From Oxobacter pfennigii (GTDB lineage: Bacteria > Bacillota > Clostridia > Clostridiales > Oxobacteraceae), in NCBI RefSeq assembly GCF_001317355.1, contig NZ_LKET01000041.1, positions 53,574-117,573 on the forward strand: 64,000 nt of DNA. The letters are read 5' to 3'. How positions within the stretch are numbered: position 1 is the stretch's first letter; each line of letters opens with the position of its first letter. Below the pieces are notes generated by a model, which searched no databases, was not told the origin of the DNA, and saw only the letters and a program-made list of their open reading frames with translations. Shown piece by piece: positions 33,169-42,371 of the stretch. The position numbers were made by a program, and so were the translations under genes.

Positions 33169-33863
33169 TTGATTCCCTCCAGATCCGCAGGAGACTCCTG
33201 TACGCTTTCTTTGACTACCCTGCCGTTTTTCATTTCTATCAGACGGTCGGCCATGGGCGCCACAAGAGAATTATGGGTGATGATGATCACCGTTTTTCCC
33301 ATCTTGCGGCTGATGTCGGATAAAACCTTAAGAACAGTTTTACCCGTTTCAGTGTCCAATGCCCCGGTAGGCTCGTCACAGAGCAGCAGATCCGGATTTT
33401 TGCAGATAGCCCTTGCAATGGCCACACGCTGCTGTTCACCGCCGGAAAGCTGCGCCGGGAAATTATGAATCCTGTCTTTTAAGCCGACAATACTCAAAGC
33501 GTCTTCCGGCTCCAGAGGCGATTCGCAAACCTGCTTTGCCAGTTCCACGTTTTCTAGCGCAGTCAGATTGGGGATCAGATTATAAAATTGAAAAACAAAG
33601 CCTATTTTATGCCTCCGGTAATCGGTCAATTCCACATCGTCCATGACCGTAATATCCTTACCGTCAAAAAGAATTTTCCCGGACGTAGCATTCTCCATGC
33701 CTCCTAAGAGGTTTAAAACCGTGGTCTTGCCGGCGCCGGAGGGGCCGAGAATAATGCAAAGCTCTCCCTTTCTAACCTGAAACGACACCTGCTTTGCCGC
33801 CTGGATGGTAACCTCTCCCATCTTATAAACCTTGTTTACATTATCAAAAATAATATCCGCCAT
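33162..33863 (-). CDS. ABC transporter ATP-binding protein (MacB/LolD type)
   Basis: About 233 residues with Walker A LGPSGAGKTT, the Q-loop FVFQFYNLIPNLT, the signature LSGGEQQRV, Walker B LLLCDEPTGALD and the H-loop IITHN. It pairs with the downstream FtsX-type permease. The start is placed at the second ATG (ADIIFDNVNK), 7 nt after AAGGAG, since the first is too close to the ribosome binding site. It is probably repressed by the divergent TetR protein. Confidence 0.92.
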   Translation of the reverse strand: MADIIFDNVNKVYKMGEVTIQAAKQVSFQVRKGELCIILGPSGAGKTTVLNLLGGMENATSGKILFDGKDITVMDDVELTDYRRHKIGFVFQFYNLIPNLTALENVELAKQVCESPLEPEDALSIVGLKDRIHNFPAQLSGGEQQRVAIARAICKNPDLLLCDEPTGALDTETGKTVLKVLSDISRKMGKTVIIITHNSLVAPMADRLIEMKNGRVVKESVQESPADLEGIKW

Positions 33864-33882
33864 ATCCATGCTCCTTTCAAAT

Positions 33883-33986
33883 TATGAACTTTATTTGTTT
33901 CTATAGTTCATATATTATCAATACCTGTTTGACTTGTCAATGATTAAATGTTATATTATTTACAAAACAGGTTTATATAGTTCATA
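33883..33986. promoter_or_regulatory. divergent operator region between ABC and TetR genes
   Basis: TATGAACT (33883-33890) and AGTTCATA (33905-33912) form one dyad. A further AGTTCATA lies at 33979-33986. ACCTGTTT (33922-33929) pairs with AAACAGGT (33965-33972). The repeated sites flank both divergent starts, as expected for TetR autoregulation. Confidence 0.6.
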
Positions 33987-34003
33987 ATTTGGAGGTTACC
34001 CTG

Positions 34004-34600
34004 ATGGATGGATTTGAAAAAAGAAGAAACGATAAAAAAGCGGTTATCATTCAAACCGCCTTGGAGCTGTTCGGAAAATACGGTTTTGAGAAAGTAACCG
34101 TAACAGAAATCGCCGAAAAAGCCCGCGTCTCCAAAGTTTCCATTTACAACTTTTTTGAGAGCAAAGACAATCTTAGGCGGATCATAGTAAAAAACATTTT
34201 GGATGAAAGCCTGTGTGAGACAAAAGAGCTGGTTGAAAAGGACTGTAATTTTATCGACAAGATGAGGGAATACCTGGAAAACAGGATCATATACGGCAGC
34301 CGCTATAATATGGATTTCTTTTTTGACGCCGTGGAAAGCGACCCTGTTCTCCGGCAATATCTTGATGATTTCAATACGGAAAACAAAGGCCTGATTTCAT
34401 CTATCATAAAGGAAGGGAAAAAAATCGGGTATTTTTCAACGGATATTTCCGACACTGCCATAGAAATCTATATTGACATCTTCTACAACTATTTTCTGCA
34501 CAACAGGAAAATACGTCCTACTCTTGAGCACAGCCCCAAGCTGGCGGAGGAAATCAACCTGTTGTTTTTAGACGGGCTCATCAGGCATAGTGAGCAATAG
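34004..34600 (+). CDS. TetR/AcrR family regulator of the ABC transporter
   Basis: About 198 residues. The N-terminal helix-turn-helix (ALELFGKYGFEKVTVTEIAE, ARVSKVSIYNFFESKDNL) is typical of TetR, and the C-terminal two thirds would bind ligand. The ATG follows GGAGGTTACCCTG. It is transcribed away from the FtsX-type ABC transporter with repeated operator-like sites between them, so it is probably its repressor. Confidence 0.88.
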   Translation: MDGFEKRRNDKKAVIIQTALELFGKYGFEKVTVTEIAEKARVSKVSIYNFFESKDNLRRIIVKNILDESLCETKELVEKDCNFIDKMREYLENRIIYGSRYNMDFFFDAVESDPVLRQYLDDFNTENKGLISSIIKEGKKIGYFSTDISDTAIEIYIDIFYNYFLHNRKIRPTLEHSPKLAEEINLLFLDGLIRHSEQ

Positions 34601-34678
34601 ATTTCCATGCTTCAAATGCCACTGTGACATTATACCATCATTATATAAACTCCTGTCAGTTCAAAAACACAAAAAAGA

Positions 34679-34726
34679 CGGTTGATGCATGGGCATATTT
34701 CTCTTGAGATAGCCCATTATCAACCG
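34679..34726. terminator. bidirectional terminator-like hairpin
   Basis: CGGTTGAT...ATGGGC pairs with GCCCAT...ATCAACCG. It has A-rich sequence before and T-rich sequence after, between the convergent TetR and methyltransferase genes. The 34727-35017 stretch after it has two weak overlapping frames and no gene I can support. Confidence 0.65.
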
Positions 34727-35017
34727 CCTTTCTGTTTATATTATGTATCTTTGCCGGGCCAGGGTGTGCGGCTGGTTAGCGGCATCAAAAGAACCGTTAT
34801 AAAATACCAGCCCTTTAATTTTACATTCTTTATGTCTATTCCGCGTTTCAGAAGCGTAATCATACCTTGTTTCCCGTTCTCTCTGTAAGTTAAAATGAGA
34901 GCAGCGGCAGCCGGCAGCCGGACAAACAACCATAAACGCATCAACAGGCAGGCCCGGCAAAAGCTGAATTCCCATCAATCCGCCGGGGATCCAGGATGGA
35001 AAACTGAAACTCTGGAG

Positions 35018-35935
35018 TTACTTATGATTGGCTATCAGCAATTCCCTGATGGCTCCCCTGCCTGATACTTTTGAATTTATAGCTCTCACTGCATTTACCC
35101 TGTATATGGAATAGTCTTTATAAAGCTCATCGAAGAACTTATCTTCAGGATTGGTATTTGTAGGATCCGATTCACTTAACAACAACGCTGCTCCCTTTTT
35201 ATCCAGCAATTTATACCACTGTGACAGCCTTATCTGGCTTTCATCGTCAAAAGGTACACTTGAATAATCAGTGAAGCTGGAAGTCTCATTGAGCGGCCTG
35301 TATGGCGGATCCATATATACAAAAGTATCTTTATCGATGAATTTTGAAATATTTTCGAAATCTCCACAGGTAATAACCGCATTTTTAAGGGCGCTGCTGA
35401 CTGCTCTTAGATTATTAATATCACATATGGTAGGATTTTTATATTTACCGAAGGGTACGTTAAACTGCCCCTTTTTATTTTTTCTATACAGTCCATTAAA
35501 GCATGTCCTATTTAAAAATATCATGTTGGCTGCATGCTTTACCCAATCAGGCGAATATATATTATAGTTTATTTTTACTCTCTCATCATTAAATGCTTCC
35601 CTTGCTTCATAGAACATAGCTTGTCTATCTTCATCACATAAGCTTTTATATTTCATCTCCATATCGTATAAAACCTTAATCAAATCATCAACATTATCCT
35701 TAACTACATTATATGTAAGAACACATTCCTCATTTATATCGTTTAAAATAACCTGCTTAAATTTGTACCGGGATACCAAATAAAAAAATACGGCACCGCC
35801 GCCCAAAAAAGGTTCGGCATATTTTTTTATTTTCCCTTCCTTAAGCCTTTCAGGAAGATATGATTCTATCTGAGAAATGAGCTGGCCTTTGCCGCCTGCC
35901 CATTTTAAAAAGGGTTTTGCCCATAGTTCATCCAA
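35018..35935 (-). CDS. DpnM-like DNA adenine methyltransferase (Dam family)
   Basis: 305 residues. Motif FLKWAGGKGQL at residue 9, the AdoMet-binding PFLGGGAVFF near 43 and the catalytic DPPY (MDPPYRPL, near 210) identify an alpha-class N6-adenine methyltransferase. By the family, the target is likely GATC. It overlaps the upstream methyltransferase gene by 31 bp, as dpnM and dpnA are paired in DpnII-type systems. No endonuclease is seen beside them. Confidence 0.88.
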   Translation of the reverse strand: MDELWAKPFLKWAGGKGQLISQIESYLPERLKEGKIKKYAEPFLGGGAVFFYLVSRYKFKQVILNDINEECVLTYNVVKDNVDDLIKVLYDMEMKYKSLCDEDRQAMFYEAREAFNDERVKINYNIYSPDWVKHAANMIFLNRTCFNGLYRKNKKGQFNVPFGKYKNPTICDINNLRAVSSALKNAVITCGDFENISKFIDKDTFVYMDPPYRPLNETSSFTDYSSVPFDDESQIRLSQWYKLLDKKGAALLLSESDPTNTNPEDKFFDELYKDYSIYRVNAVRAINSKVSGRGAIRELLIANHK

Positions 35936-36696
35936 GTGATTTCCCCCTCTGCATCAAGTAAGCGTTTTTTTGTCAGTTCAAGATACTCAGTATTAGTATC
36001 AATACCAATAAATTTCCTTCTGTTTTCCACTGCAACAACACCCGTTGTACCTGAGCCGCAGAAGGGATCAAGAATTATATCTTCGTGATTGGTGCTTGAT
36101 AATATACATCTTTTTAAAAGCTCCTTTGGTTTTTGTGTAGGATGTCCGCCGTAGGTCTTTTCTCTCATCGGAGTTGTGGGAATATCCCACACGCTTCTCA
36201 TCTGCTTTCCGCCGTTTAGCTCCTTCATCAGGCTGTAATTGAAAACATGTCTGGCCTTCTTGGACTTTTTAGCCCAAAGAAGAGTTTCCTGACTGGCTGT
36301 AAAACACCTGCATCCCATATTTGGAGCCGCATTGGGTTTGTTCCATGTTACTTCATTTATGATGTAATAATTCATTTCCATAAGTGCAAAAGCTATGGAA
36401 TGAATTATATGATATGTTCCGGAAATCCATATGGTACCATTATCAGTTAATACCCTGCCGCATTCCAAAAGCCACTTCTTATTAAAATCATGATCGTCTT
36501 TAAGCCCTTCTGACCTGTCCCACTCACCTTTATTTACGCTTGCCATTTTACCGGATTTGCAGGTTATACCGTCGTTGCTTAACTTATATGGCGGGTCGGC
36601 AAATATCATGTTTATTGACTTTTCATCAATGCTTCTTAATCTTTCAATGCAATCACCTTGTATTAACTTGAACCACTTATCTTCATAATAGTACAT
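35905..36696 (-). CDS. DpnA-like adenine-specific DNA methyltransferase
   Basis: 263 residues of the beta class. The catalytic DPPY (IFADPPYKLS, near 36) comes before the AdoMet motif DPFCGSGTTG (near 220), with HPTQKPKELLKR just before it. This matches DpnA/M2.DpnII-type enzymes, which methylate GATC and also single-stranded DNA. That would protect incoming transformed or conjugated DNA. The start is the ATG after GAGAGG. Confidence 0.85.
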   Translation of the reverse strand: MYYYEDKWFKLIQGDCIERLRSIDEKSINMIFADPPYKLSNDGITCKSGKMASVNKGEWDRSEGLKDDHDFNKKWLLECGRVLTDNGTIWISGTYHIIHSIAFALMEMNYYIINEVTWNKPNAAPNMGCRCFTASQETLLWAKKSKKARHVFNYSLMKELNGGKQMRSVWDIPTTPMREKTYGGHPTQKPKELLKRCILSSTNHEDIILDPFCGSGTTGVVAVENRRKFIGIDTNTEYLELTKKRLLDAEGEITWMNYGQNPF

Positions 36697-36840
36697 GTAA
36701 ATAACCTCTCAATTTTATCTGCCTATTTAATAATTCTATCATAAACCCCTGCTATAAGACTACTTTTTAAATATAAAGAGACCACTTTATGGGCATTCCA
36801 GCTGCCTATGTCCGGCAACTCCATACCGTGCTTGTTTCCA

Positions 36841-36910
36841 ATTTAAAATTATCCAAAATAAAAACACCTGCTCCATTTTTGGGAATTTTATCCATTAAGG
36901 CAGGTGTTGT
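36841..36910. repeat. 70-bp dispersed repeat with hairpin, copy A
   Basis: Nearly the same sequence as 46940-47008: TTTAAAATTAT, then a hairpin with arms AACACCTGC/GCAGGTGTT around TTTTTGG...CCATTAAG. On the minus strand the hairpin (36863-36908) is followed by TTTTTATTTT and would act as a terminator for leftward genes. Confidence 0.75.
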
Positions 36911-36912
36911 TA

Positions 36913-37146
36913 CTATGGTGTTACGCCAATGCTTCTTGCATAATCAAACATGGATTTGAACACATCTTTTTCTTTATTAGCCTTGGAAATTCCAGGCTCA
37001 TATGTTATTCTCTTAATATATAAGTCAGGCTTAAGAAGATTAAACGACATTTTGATGGGTTGAATCTTAAAACCTTTTCTTGAGAATATCGACTTACCGC
37101 TATTCTGCAAGAAATCTGCAAAGGAACAACTAGAAAGGAGCCGCAA
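36913..37146 (-). CDS. small hypothetical protein, weakly supported
   Basis: 77 codons with no recognised domain and no strong ribosome binding site. The only support is that it ends 5 bp before the terminator-like repeat at 36841-36910. The residues (FLQNSGKSIFSRKGFKIQ, ITYEPGISKANKEKD) suggest the C-terminal remnant of a longer gene. It overlaps the promoter region of the divergent gene at 37151. Confidence 0.3.
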   Translation of the reverse strand: MRLLSSCSFADFLQNSGKSIFSRKGFKIQPIKMSFNLLKPDLYIKRITYEPGISKANKEKDVFKSMFDYARSIGVTP

Positions 37147-37150
37147 ACTT

Positions 37151-37624
37151 ATGAATAAAATGCCGCCAATAGAAAAAATACATGAGGCCTACAGCGCCAT
37201 TGCTGATAACCGGGTGGCAGTCGGTAATGGCACTGCAAAAGTGACGTCCTCAAATTATTCTAAAGAATATACAGTTACCTGGGAAGATGGTATATATACT
37301 TCAAATGATGATGCATCCTACTGGGGTGGATATGCCGGATACCCAATAATAGCCGTGCTGATGCTGCAAGGCAAAATAAAACTGAATCACTCTATCGTTA
37401 AGTACTTTAAAGGAATTAATTGGACAGAGCTTAATGCAAATCATAAAGCAAATTATGCGAAAGCTGTCTCTGAAATTATGGCTGGGCTGAAAATGAATGG
37501 AATTGACTGTGATGCGATTGCTGAGGAGATAAATGAAGTCTATAAGCAGATAGAGTTATTGAATATTACTTGTAAGCGGAGTTCTATTAAACCGCCAAAA
37601 TCAAATTCGGGAAAAAAGAGTTAG
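37151..37624 (+). CDS. conserved-looking hypothetical protein
   Basis: 157 residues, soluble. The N-terminus has a repeated-strand pattern (VAVGNGTAKVTSSNYSKEYT, VTWEDGIYTSNDDASYWGGY) followed by helices (YAKAVSEIMAGLKMNGIDCD) and a Lys/Ser-rich tail. GAAAGGAG precedes the ATG. I do not recognise the family. It could be a product linked to the neighbouring methyltransferases, but nothing in the sequence shows this. Confidence 0.6.
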   Translation: MNKMPPIEKIHEAYSAIADNRVAVGNGTAKVTSSNYSKEYTVTWEDGIYTSNDDASYWGGYAGYPIIAVLMLQGKIKLNHSIVKYFKGINWTELNANHKANYAKAVSEIMAGLKMNGIDCDAIAEEINEVYKQIELLNITCKRSSIKPPKSNSGKKS

Positions 37625-37664
37625 CCGCAGGAATTCCGAATTCCATAGCTTCGCCTTAAATATG

Positions 37665-38108
37665 TCAGTAGTTGTAAAAAATCTCAACACAGTTTTCAGT
37701 CTTGTTCTTATCCCTTAACAGCATTAATAACTCTTTTGTAAATCCGCCCAAATCATAATTTTCAATCTGCTGCATATCTGCCCATTCATATTCTTCTGCT
37801 TCGTTATTTAAGACTACATTACTTGAATCGGTCTTACACTTGTAATCGATAAAAATAAAATGCTTTTTTTCGTGGAATGTATCACTAAATATACTTTCCT
37901 TAAGACCTATCAGTTTAATATCATAAATATTTAACCCCGTTTCCTCCAATATTTCCCGTTTTAATGACTCTTCCATTTTTTCTCCTAATTCAATATGCCC
38001 GCCCGGGATTACATATTTATTGCCCCATTTGTGAGACTTGCAAAGAAGTATTTTCTCTTGAGGATTAAAAATCACTGCACTAACAGTTGTTTCAGGATAT
38101 CTTTTCAT
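37665..38108 (-). CDS. Nudix hydrolase
   Basis: 147 residues. The Nudix box G-x5-E-x7-REILEETG is present in GHIELGEKMEESLKREILEE, residues about 37-59, within the alpha/beta Nudix fold. Such enzymes hydrolyse nucleoside diphosphate derivatives (MutT- or ADP-ribose-like substrates). The substrate is not predictable here. The start ATG follows GGAGAAAAAAG. It is a single-gene unit convergent with the preceding hypothetical gene. Confidence 0.88.
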   Translation of the reverse strand: MKRYPETTVSAVIFNPQEKILLCKSHKWGNKYVIPGGHIELGEKMEESLKREILEETGLNIYDIKLIGLKESIFSDTFHEKKHFIFIDYKCKTDSSNVVLNNEAEEYEWADMQQIENYDLGGFTKELLMLLRDKNKTENCVEIFYNY

Positions 38109-38227
38109 CTTTTTTCTCCTATAGTAATTTTTGAATAAATGGCAATGATTTTTTGATCACCAAAGCCACTTTCCTATTCTGCATGGAATACTCCGCTTAA
38201 CCTTATTCTACCACATCAAGCAGCCTG

Positions 38228-38426
38228 TTACAGACCGCCCTTTTGCCGTATCAGAAAATTAGCAATCACATCTTGCAGGAGTGGCCCGTCATCCGAAAAC
38301 TCAATTTTTACCGCCGTATTCCAAGACGGAAGCAATAAGGATTTTTCACCTGTTGAAACTCTGCTACATTAGACCGTCATAAAGTGGCGGCCCCTCATAT
38401 GCAAAATGTAACGGCTTTGGGTACAT
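38228..38426 (-). pseudogene. frameshifted small mobile-element gene remnant
   Basis: ATAGGAGG precedes an ATG at 38426 giving a 20-residue peptide (MYPKPLHFAYEGPPLYDGLM) that stops. After a one-base shift, the following sequence reads STGEKSLLLPSWNTAVKIEF and then SDDGPLLQDVIANFLIRQKG to a stop at 38228. The two parts look like one short protein broken by a frameshift. The family is unknown to me, possibly a short transposon-encoded protein. The rest of 38109-38645 has only a hairpin (CGGCTTTGGG at 38412-38421 with CCCAAAGCCG at 38440-38449). Confidence 0.45.
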
Positions 38427-38645
38427 AAAAGCCTCCTATCCCAAAGCCGCCGTTTGGCTACCATTTTTGCAATTTTAGCACGACAAATCATCTGCCAAAA
38501 CTACGGTTTTTTTATTTCCCGCAGGGCAGTTACCTCTCTTTATATTTAATCTTTCCGACCTTTATACTATCACAATAAATTGCGATTGCTTTATTAACAA
38601 GCTCCGCTAACCTTTATCCCCATATTCGATTACATCCCTTCTATT

Positions 38646-40385
38646 TCAATTTTGGACCGACCATTGCTCGGCTTTTCGCTGTTCCTCAATCATATGCGCA
38701 TACCAGCCGTTTCGGTGCATGAGTTCGTCATGTGTACCTGATTCCCGTATATGTCCTTTGTCCAATACAAGGATATTGTCCGCATTGATGATCGTTTTCA
38801 GACGATGCGCAATAACCAATACGGTTTTTCCCTTCATAAGATGGTCAAATGCATGTTGAATTTCTTTTTCATTATCGGCATCTAAGCTAGACGTTGTTTC
38901 ATCCAGCAGTACGATCGGGGCGTTCCTTAAAAGTGCCCGCGCAATAGAAATACGCTGCTTTTCACCACCGGAAAGGGTGGAGCCGCCTTCCCCGATCATC
39001 GTATCATATCCATTTTCCATTTCCATAATAAAATCATGGCAGTGAGCAGCTTTGGCGGCGGCAACGATTTCTTCTTTAGTTGCCGAAGGATTGCCAATTT
39101 TGATATTGTTAATAACGGTATCCTGAAGCAGATAGACATCCTGAAATACGATGGCCATTTGATGAGCTAACGTATCAGGCATGATCTTCCGAATATCTTC
39201 GTAGCAAATCGTAATACTTCCCTCTGTTACATCCCAAAAACGCGCGATTAAACTTATAATGGTAGTTTTTCCGGACCCGGAAGGTCCGATCAACGCCGTT
39301 GTGGTGCCGGGACGCGCGGTAAATGATAGATTATGAAGCACGGAACTCTCTTTCGTATACCCGAAGGAAACATCGTGAAATGATATCTCATAGTTCTTAA
39401 AATCCGGCTTTTCCGCCTCATAGGGAAGCGGCTTCTCACCCAAAACGGATAGGATATTGTCTGCGGCCCTAGAAATGGAGCGCACCTGCGGATACAGGGA
39501 ACTCAGTACCGTCATCATACTGGATATGGAAATTGCCAGCAGCACGAAAAGCAGAAAACTGGCTGCGTTCATGTGCTGCGCGGTTAAAAACCACGTTCCT
39601 AAAATCAGTGCGACCGGCACGATCATGGCCGTGATGGAAGAAAAGCTCAGTGCGGCAGGAAGAATGGATATCTCAGTACGAATAGACTCCCGTCTTAAAT
39701 TTTGGAGCGCGTCGTCCAAACGCCTAAACCTGCTTCCAATCAGAGTATACAGGTGGAACGTCTTGATTCCGCTGATGTATTCAACGATACGAGAGACAAC
39801 GTTATGATTGGCATTCCGCAGCTTTTCATAATTTCTCTCCGAAACCTTTCCAGAAAGTCTAAGGAACGGAAAGGCGATTAACACAAGAAGCGCGATTGCT
39901 AATCCAAACTTCCAGTTTATCAATACCGCTGCTATCATGGAAAGCGCCGTGAAGGAAATCACCTTGATAAAATCACACAGGCAGTGAGTTACAATAGTTT
40001 CAAAGTCGTTCACATCTGTGAGTAACGTTCCGCTTAATTTTCCGATACTGTTCTTATTAAAGTAGCCCAAGTTTAAGCTGCGAATATGGTTACCAAGCGT
40101 TATGCGCAGCCTGTAAGAAATATCAGGGCCGAGGCACTGCGCCTGCGTAAAGCTGATTGCCTGGACAATGCACCGTAGCAAGAAAACAGTTACCAAAACC
40201 AAAACATACCCTTTTAAATTTTCTGTCTGGAACTGTCCCTGAGCTAAATCCAGCAGAACAAACAGCATCACACCATACATACAGGAGTTCAGCAGGGAAT
40301 CAAACACACTTAATACAATAGGTGAAATGAGTCTGCGGCTATCCTTATCGCCAAGTTTACGAATTGCTTTCATCATGGAAATCAT
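38646..40385 (-). CDS. ABC exporter half-transporter (permease-ATPase fusion), second subunit
   Basis: About 579 residues. An N-terminal six-helix domain is followed by an ATPase domain with Walker [11 protein letters not shown], signature LSGGEKQRISIARALL, Walker B PIVLLDETTSSLD and a downstream H-loop AHRL. It overlaps the preceding ABC gene (ATGA), so the two form a heterodimer similar to IrtAB- or YbtPQ-type and drug exporters. The ATG at 40385 follows AAAGGAGGTG. The substrate is unknown. Confidence 0.9.
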   Translation of the reverse strand: MISMMKAIRKLGDKDSRRLISPIVLSVFDSLLNSCMYGVMLFVLLDLAQGQFQTENLKGYVLVLVTVFLLRCIVQAISFTQAQCLGPDISYRLRITLGNHIRSLNLGYFNKNSIGKLSGTLLTDVNDFETIVTHCLCDFIKVISFTALSMIAAVLINWKFGLAIALLVLIAFPFLRLSGKVSERNYEKLRNANHNVVSRIVEYISGIKTFHLYTLIGSRFRRLDDALQNLRRESIRTEISILPAALSFSSITAMIVPVALILGTWFLTAQHMNAASFLLFVLLAISISSMMTVLSSLYPQVRSISRAADNILSVLGEKPLPYEAEKPDFKNYEISFHDVSFGYTKESSVLHNLSFTARPGTTTALIGPSGSGKTTIISLIARFWDVTEGSITICYEDIRKIMPDTLAHQMAIVFQDVYLLQDTVINNIKIGNPSATKEEIVAAAKAAHCHDFIMEMENGYDTMIGEGGSTLSGGEKQRISIARALLRNAPIVLLDETTSSLDADNEKEIQHAFDHLMKGKTVLVIAHRLKTIINADNILVLDKGHIRESGTHDELMHRNGWYAHMIEEQRKAEQWSVQN

Positions 40386-42154
40386 TTTGCGAACACCTCC
40401 TTTCCCTGTTCTGTATAAACGTGCCACATATCTGCGTAAAGCCCGGCTTTCTCCAGCAATTGCGGATGAGTACCAGCTTCCTTGACCTGTCCGTTATCAA
40501 ATACACAAATCTGATCTGCGTTGACAATCGTGTGCAGTCGGTGTGCAATCATAATTATTGTTTTATTTTTCAGCAGATTACCAAGGGCCATTTGGATTTT
40601 GTGCTCGTTTTCAATATCCGTAAAACTGGTAGCCTCATCGAAAATAATGATGGGGGAATTTTTCAATATAGCCCTTGCAATACAGATGCGTTGTTTTTCA
40701 CCACCTGACATTTTTATGCCTGCCGTGCCTATCTGCGTATCATAACTTTTGGAAAGCGTTAGGATAAAGTCATGGATTTGCGCGGCTTTAGCCGCAGCCT
40801 CCACCTCCTGCCGAGTACAATTCGGCTTCCCGATTGCAATATTTTGATAGACGGTATCGTCCAGCATAAAGGCTTCCTGAAAGACAAATGACACAAGCTC
40901 CATCAGATTTTCTGTTTGAAGTTCCCGAATGTCCTTGCCATCTATACGGATTGAACCTTTTGTAACATCCCAAAAACGAGGAATCAATTGGGCCGCAGTG
41001 CTCTTTCCGGCTCCGGAAGGTCCTACGAAAGCAGTTAAACTTCCTTTGGAAAGCGTTAAACACACATCGCAAAGAACCTCTCTTTTTTGATAGGCAAAGG
41101 TAACATGAGAAAAAGCAACGGTATGTTCTTCCGCCGGTTCAGAAATTTCATCTGCGCCCGACAGCATTTCAGGAGTATCCATCACGGCCTTAATGCGTTC
41201 CAGTCCGGAAGAAATTTGACTGAAAATCTGCGCAAAATTCATCAGATTGTTGTAGGCAGCCAAAAATACAATGCTCATGATAATAAAGAAAATGTAGGCT
41301 CCAAGCTCCAGCTTGCCCGACAGGTAAAGCCAGCCTCCCAGTGGCACAGTGAAAAAGATACCTGATTCGATAAGCACTTTGCATACCGCACTGAGCGGGG
41401 CTGCAATTTTAGCAACCTTTACCCACAAGTCGTTGTACTCCCTGCCGGTTTCAGAATAATCCCGGTAAGAGTTTGCAGTAAGATTATAGGCTTTCATAAC
41501 CGGCATTCCATTTACAAATTGCAATATAGCTGAATTGAGCCTCCCGAGGACCCCCGGGAAATTTGCCATCAAAGGCTTTGTAATCACGATCATGAGATAT
41601 TGGAGGAAAAGTGTTACAACAATAGGGAGCAGAAGTATTAAGGCCATCGGGATATTTACTGTGAGGAGGTAAATGAGCACCGCAAGGGGAACCACGATAG
41701 CGACTGTTATGTCAGGAATCTGGTGCGCCAAAAATTTTTCCAGTCGCTCTACATCCTCCATTAGCACTTTTTTGATCTCACCTGTACTGTTGTCCGTAAA
41801 AAAACCAAGATTGACTTCTCCAATATGGTTGCAAACTTTTTTTCGTACTTGATAAAGCACGTTGTATGCGCCTATATGTGTCATACCGGCTGAAATGGCC
41901 TGAAAAATAAACCTCAACAGGATAAAAACTGCTGCGATCAGCCCATATTGCATAACCGCATCCATGCTACCATTGTCCTTAAACAGAAACAGCACCGTCC
42001 GAAAAACCATAACATATGGAACAAAGGTACTCAATCCAGACAAAATGCTGAACAGGATGGCTGTATATAGAATTCTTTTCTTGCTACCAGCCAGCTCAAA
42101 TAAATAAGACATCTTTACTTTTTCCGACTGTCTGCCGGATTTTTTCTTTACCAT
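40382..42154 (-). CDS. ABC exporter half-transporter (permease-ATPase fusion), first subunit
   Basis: 590 residues with about six membrane helices (residues 20-300) and an ATPase domain with VGPSGAGKST, signature MSGGEKQRICIARAIL, Walker B PIIIFDEATSFTD and H-loop AHRL. The Walker B carboxylate (DEAT) is complete in this subunit, and DETT is complete in the partner. The divergent TetR gene and the dyad 18 bp upstream of the start suggest repression relieved by a toxic ligand. Confidence 0.9.
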   Translation of the reverse strand: MVKKKSGRQSEKVKMSYLFELAGSKKRILYTAILFSILSGLSTFVPYVMVFRTVLFLFKDNGSMDAVMQYGLIAAVFILLRFIFQAISAGMTHIGAYNVLYQVRKKVCNHIGEVNLGFFTDNSTGEIKKVLMEDVERLEKFLAHQIPDITVAIVVPLAVLIYLLTVNIPMALILLLPIVVTLFLQYLMIVITKPLMANFPGVLGRLNSAILQFVNGMPVMKAYNLTANSYRDYSETGREYNDLWVKVAKIAAPLSAVCKVLIESGIFFTVPLGGWLYLSGKLELGAYIFFIIMSIVFLAAYNNLMNFAQIFSQISSGLERIKAVMDTPEMLSGADEISEPAEEHTVAFSHVTFAYQKREVLCDVCLTLSKGSLTAFVGPSGAGKSTAAQLIPRFWDVTKGSIRIDGKDIRELQTENLMELVSFVFQEAFMLDDTVYQNIAIGKPNCTRQEVEAAAKAAQIHDFILTLSKSYDTQIGTAGIKMSGGEKQRICIARAILKNSPIIIFDEATSFTDIENEHKIQMALGNLLKNKTIIMIAHRLHTIVNADQICVFDNGQVKEAGTHPQLLEKAGLYADMWHVYTEQGKEVFAK

Positions 42155-42171
42155 ATTTATTCCTCCATTTA

Positions 42172-42188
42172 AGTTAGTTAGCTCTAAC
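42172..42188. promoter_or_regulatory. operator-like dyad upstream of the ABC exporter
   Basis: A GTTAG...CTAAC dyad lies 18 bp before the exporter start codon, in the TetR-exporter intergenic region, and probably overlaps the ribosome binding region or promoter. Confidence 0.45.
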
Positions 42189-42371
42189 TGTGTTATATAA
42201 AAAAAACCACCCTAAGAGTCTGCGGCAAGTCCGAAGCAGGTAACACAACCAATTGTGAGACACTTGTATCTTTTAATGAATATGGTATCATTATAGCAGA
42301 CTTCATTTTCAATTCAACGATTTTGAGAAAATGATACATATTTCAAAAAATGTCTCAGGAGGAAGGTCGGC

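Noticed and set aside
34736..34978. Small overlapping frames after the bidirectional hairpin
   Set aside because: Two frames of equal weak quality with no domain. Possible remnant only, noted under the methyltransferase finding.
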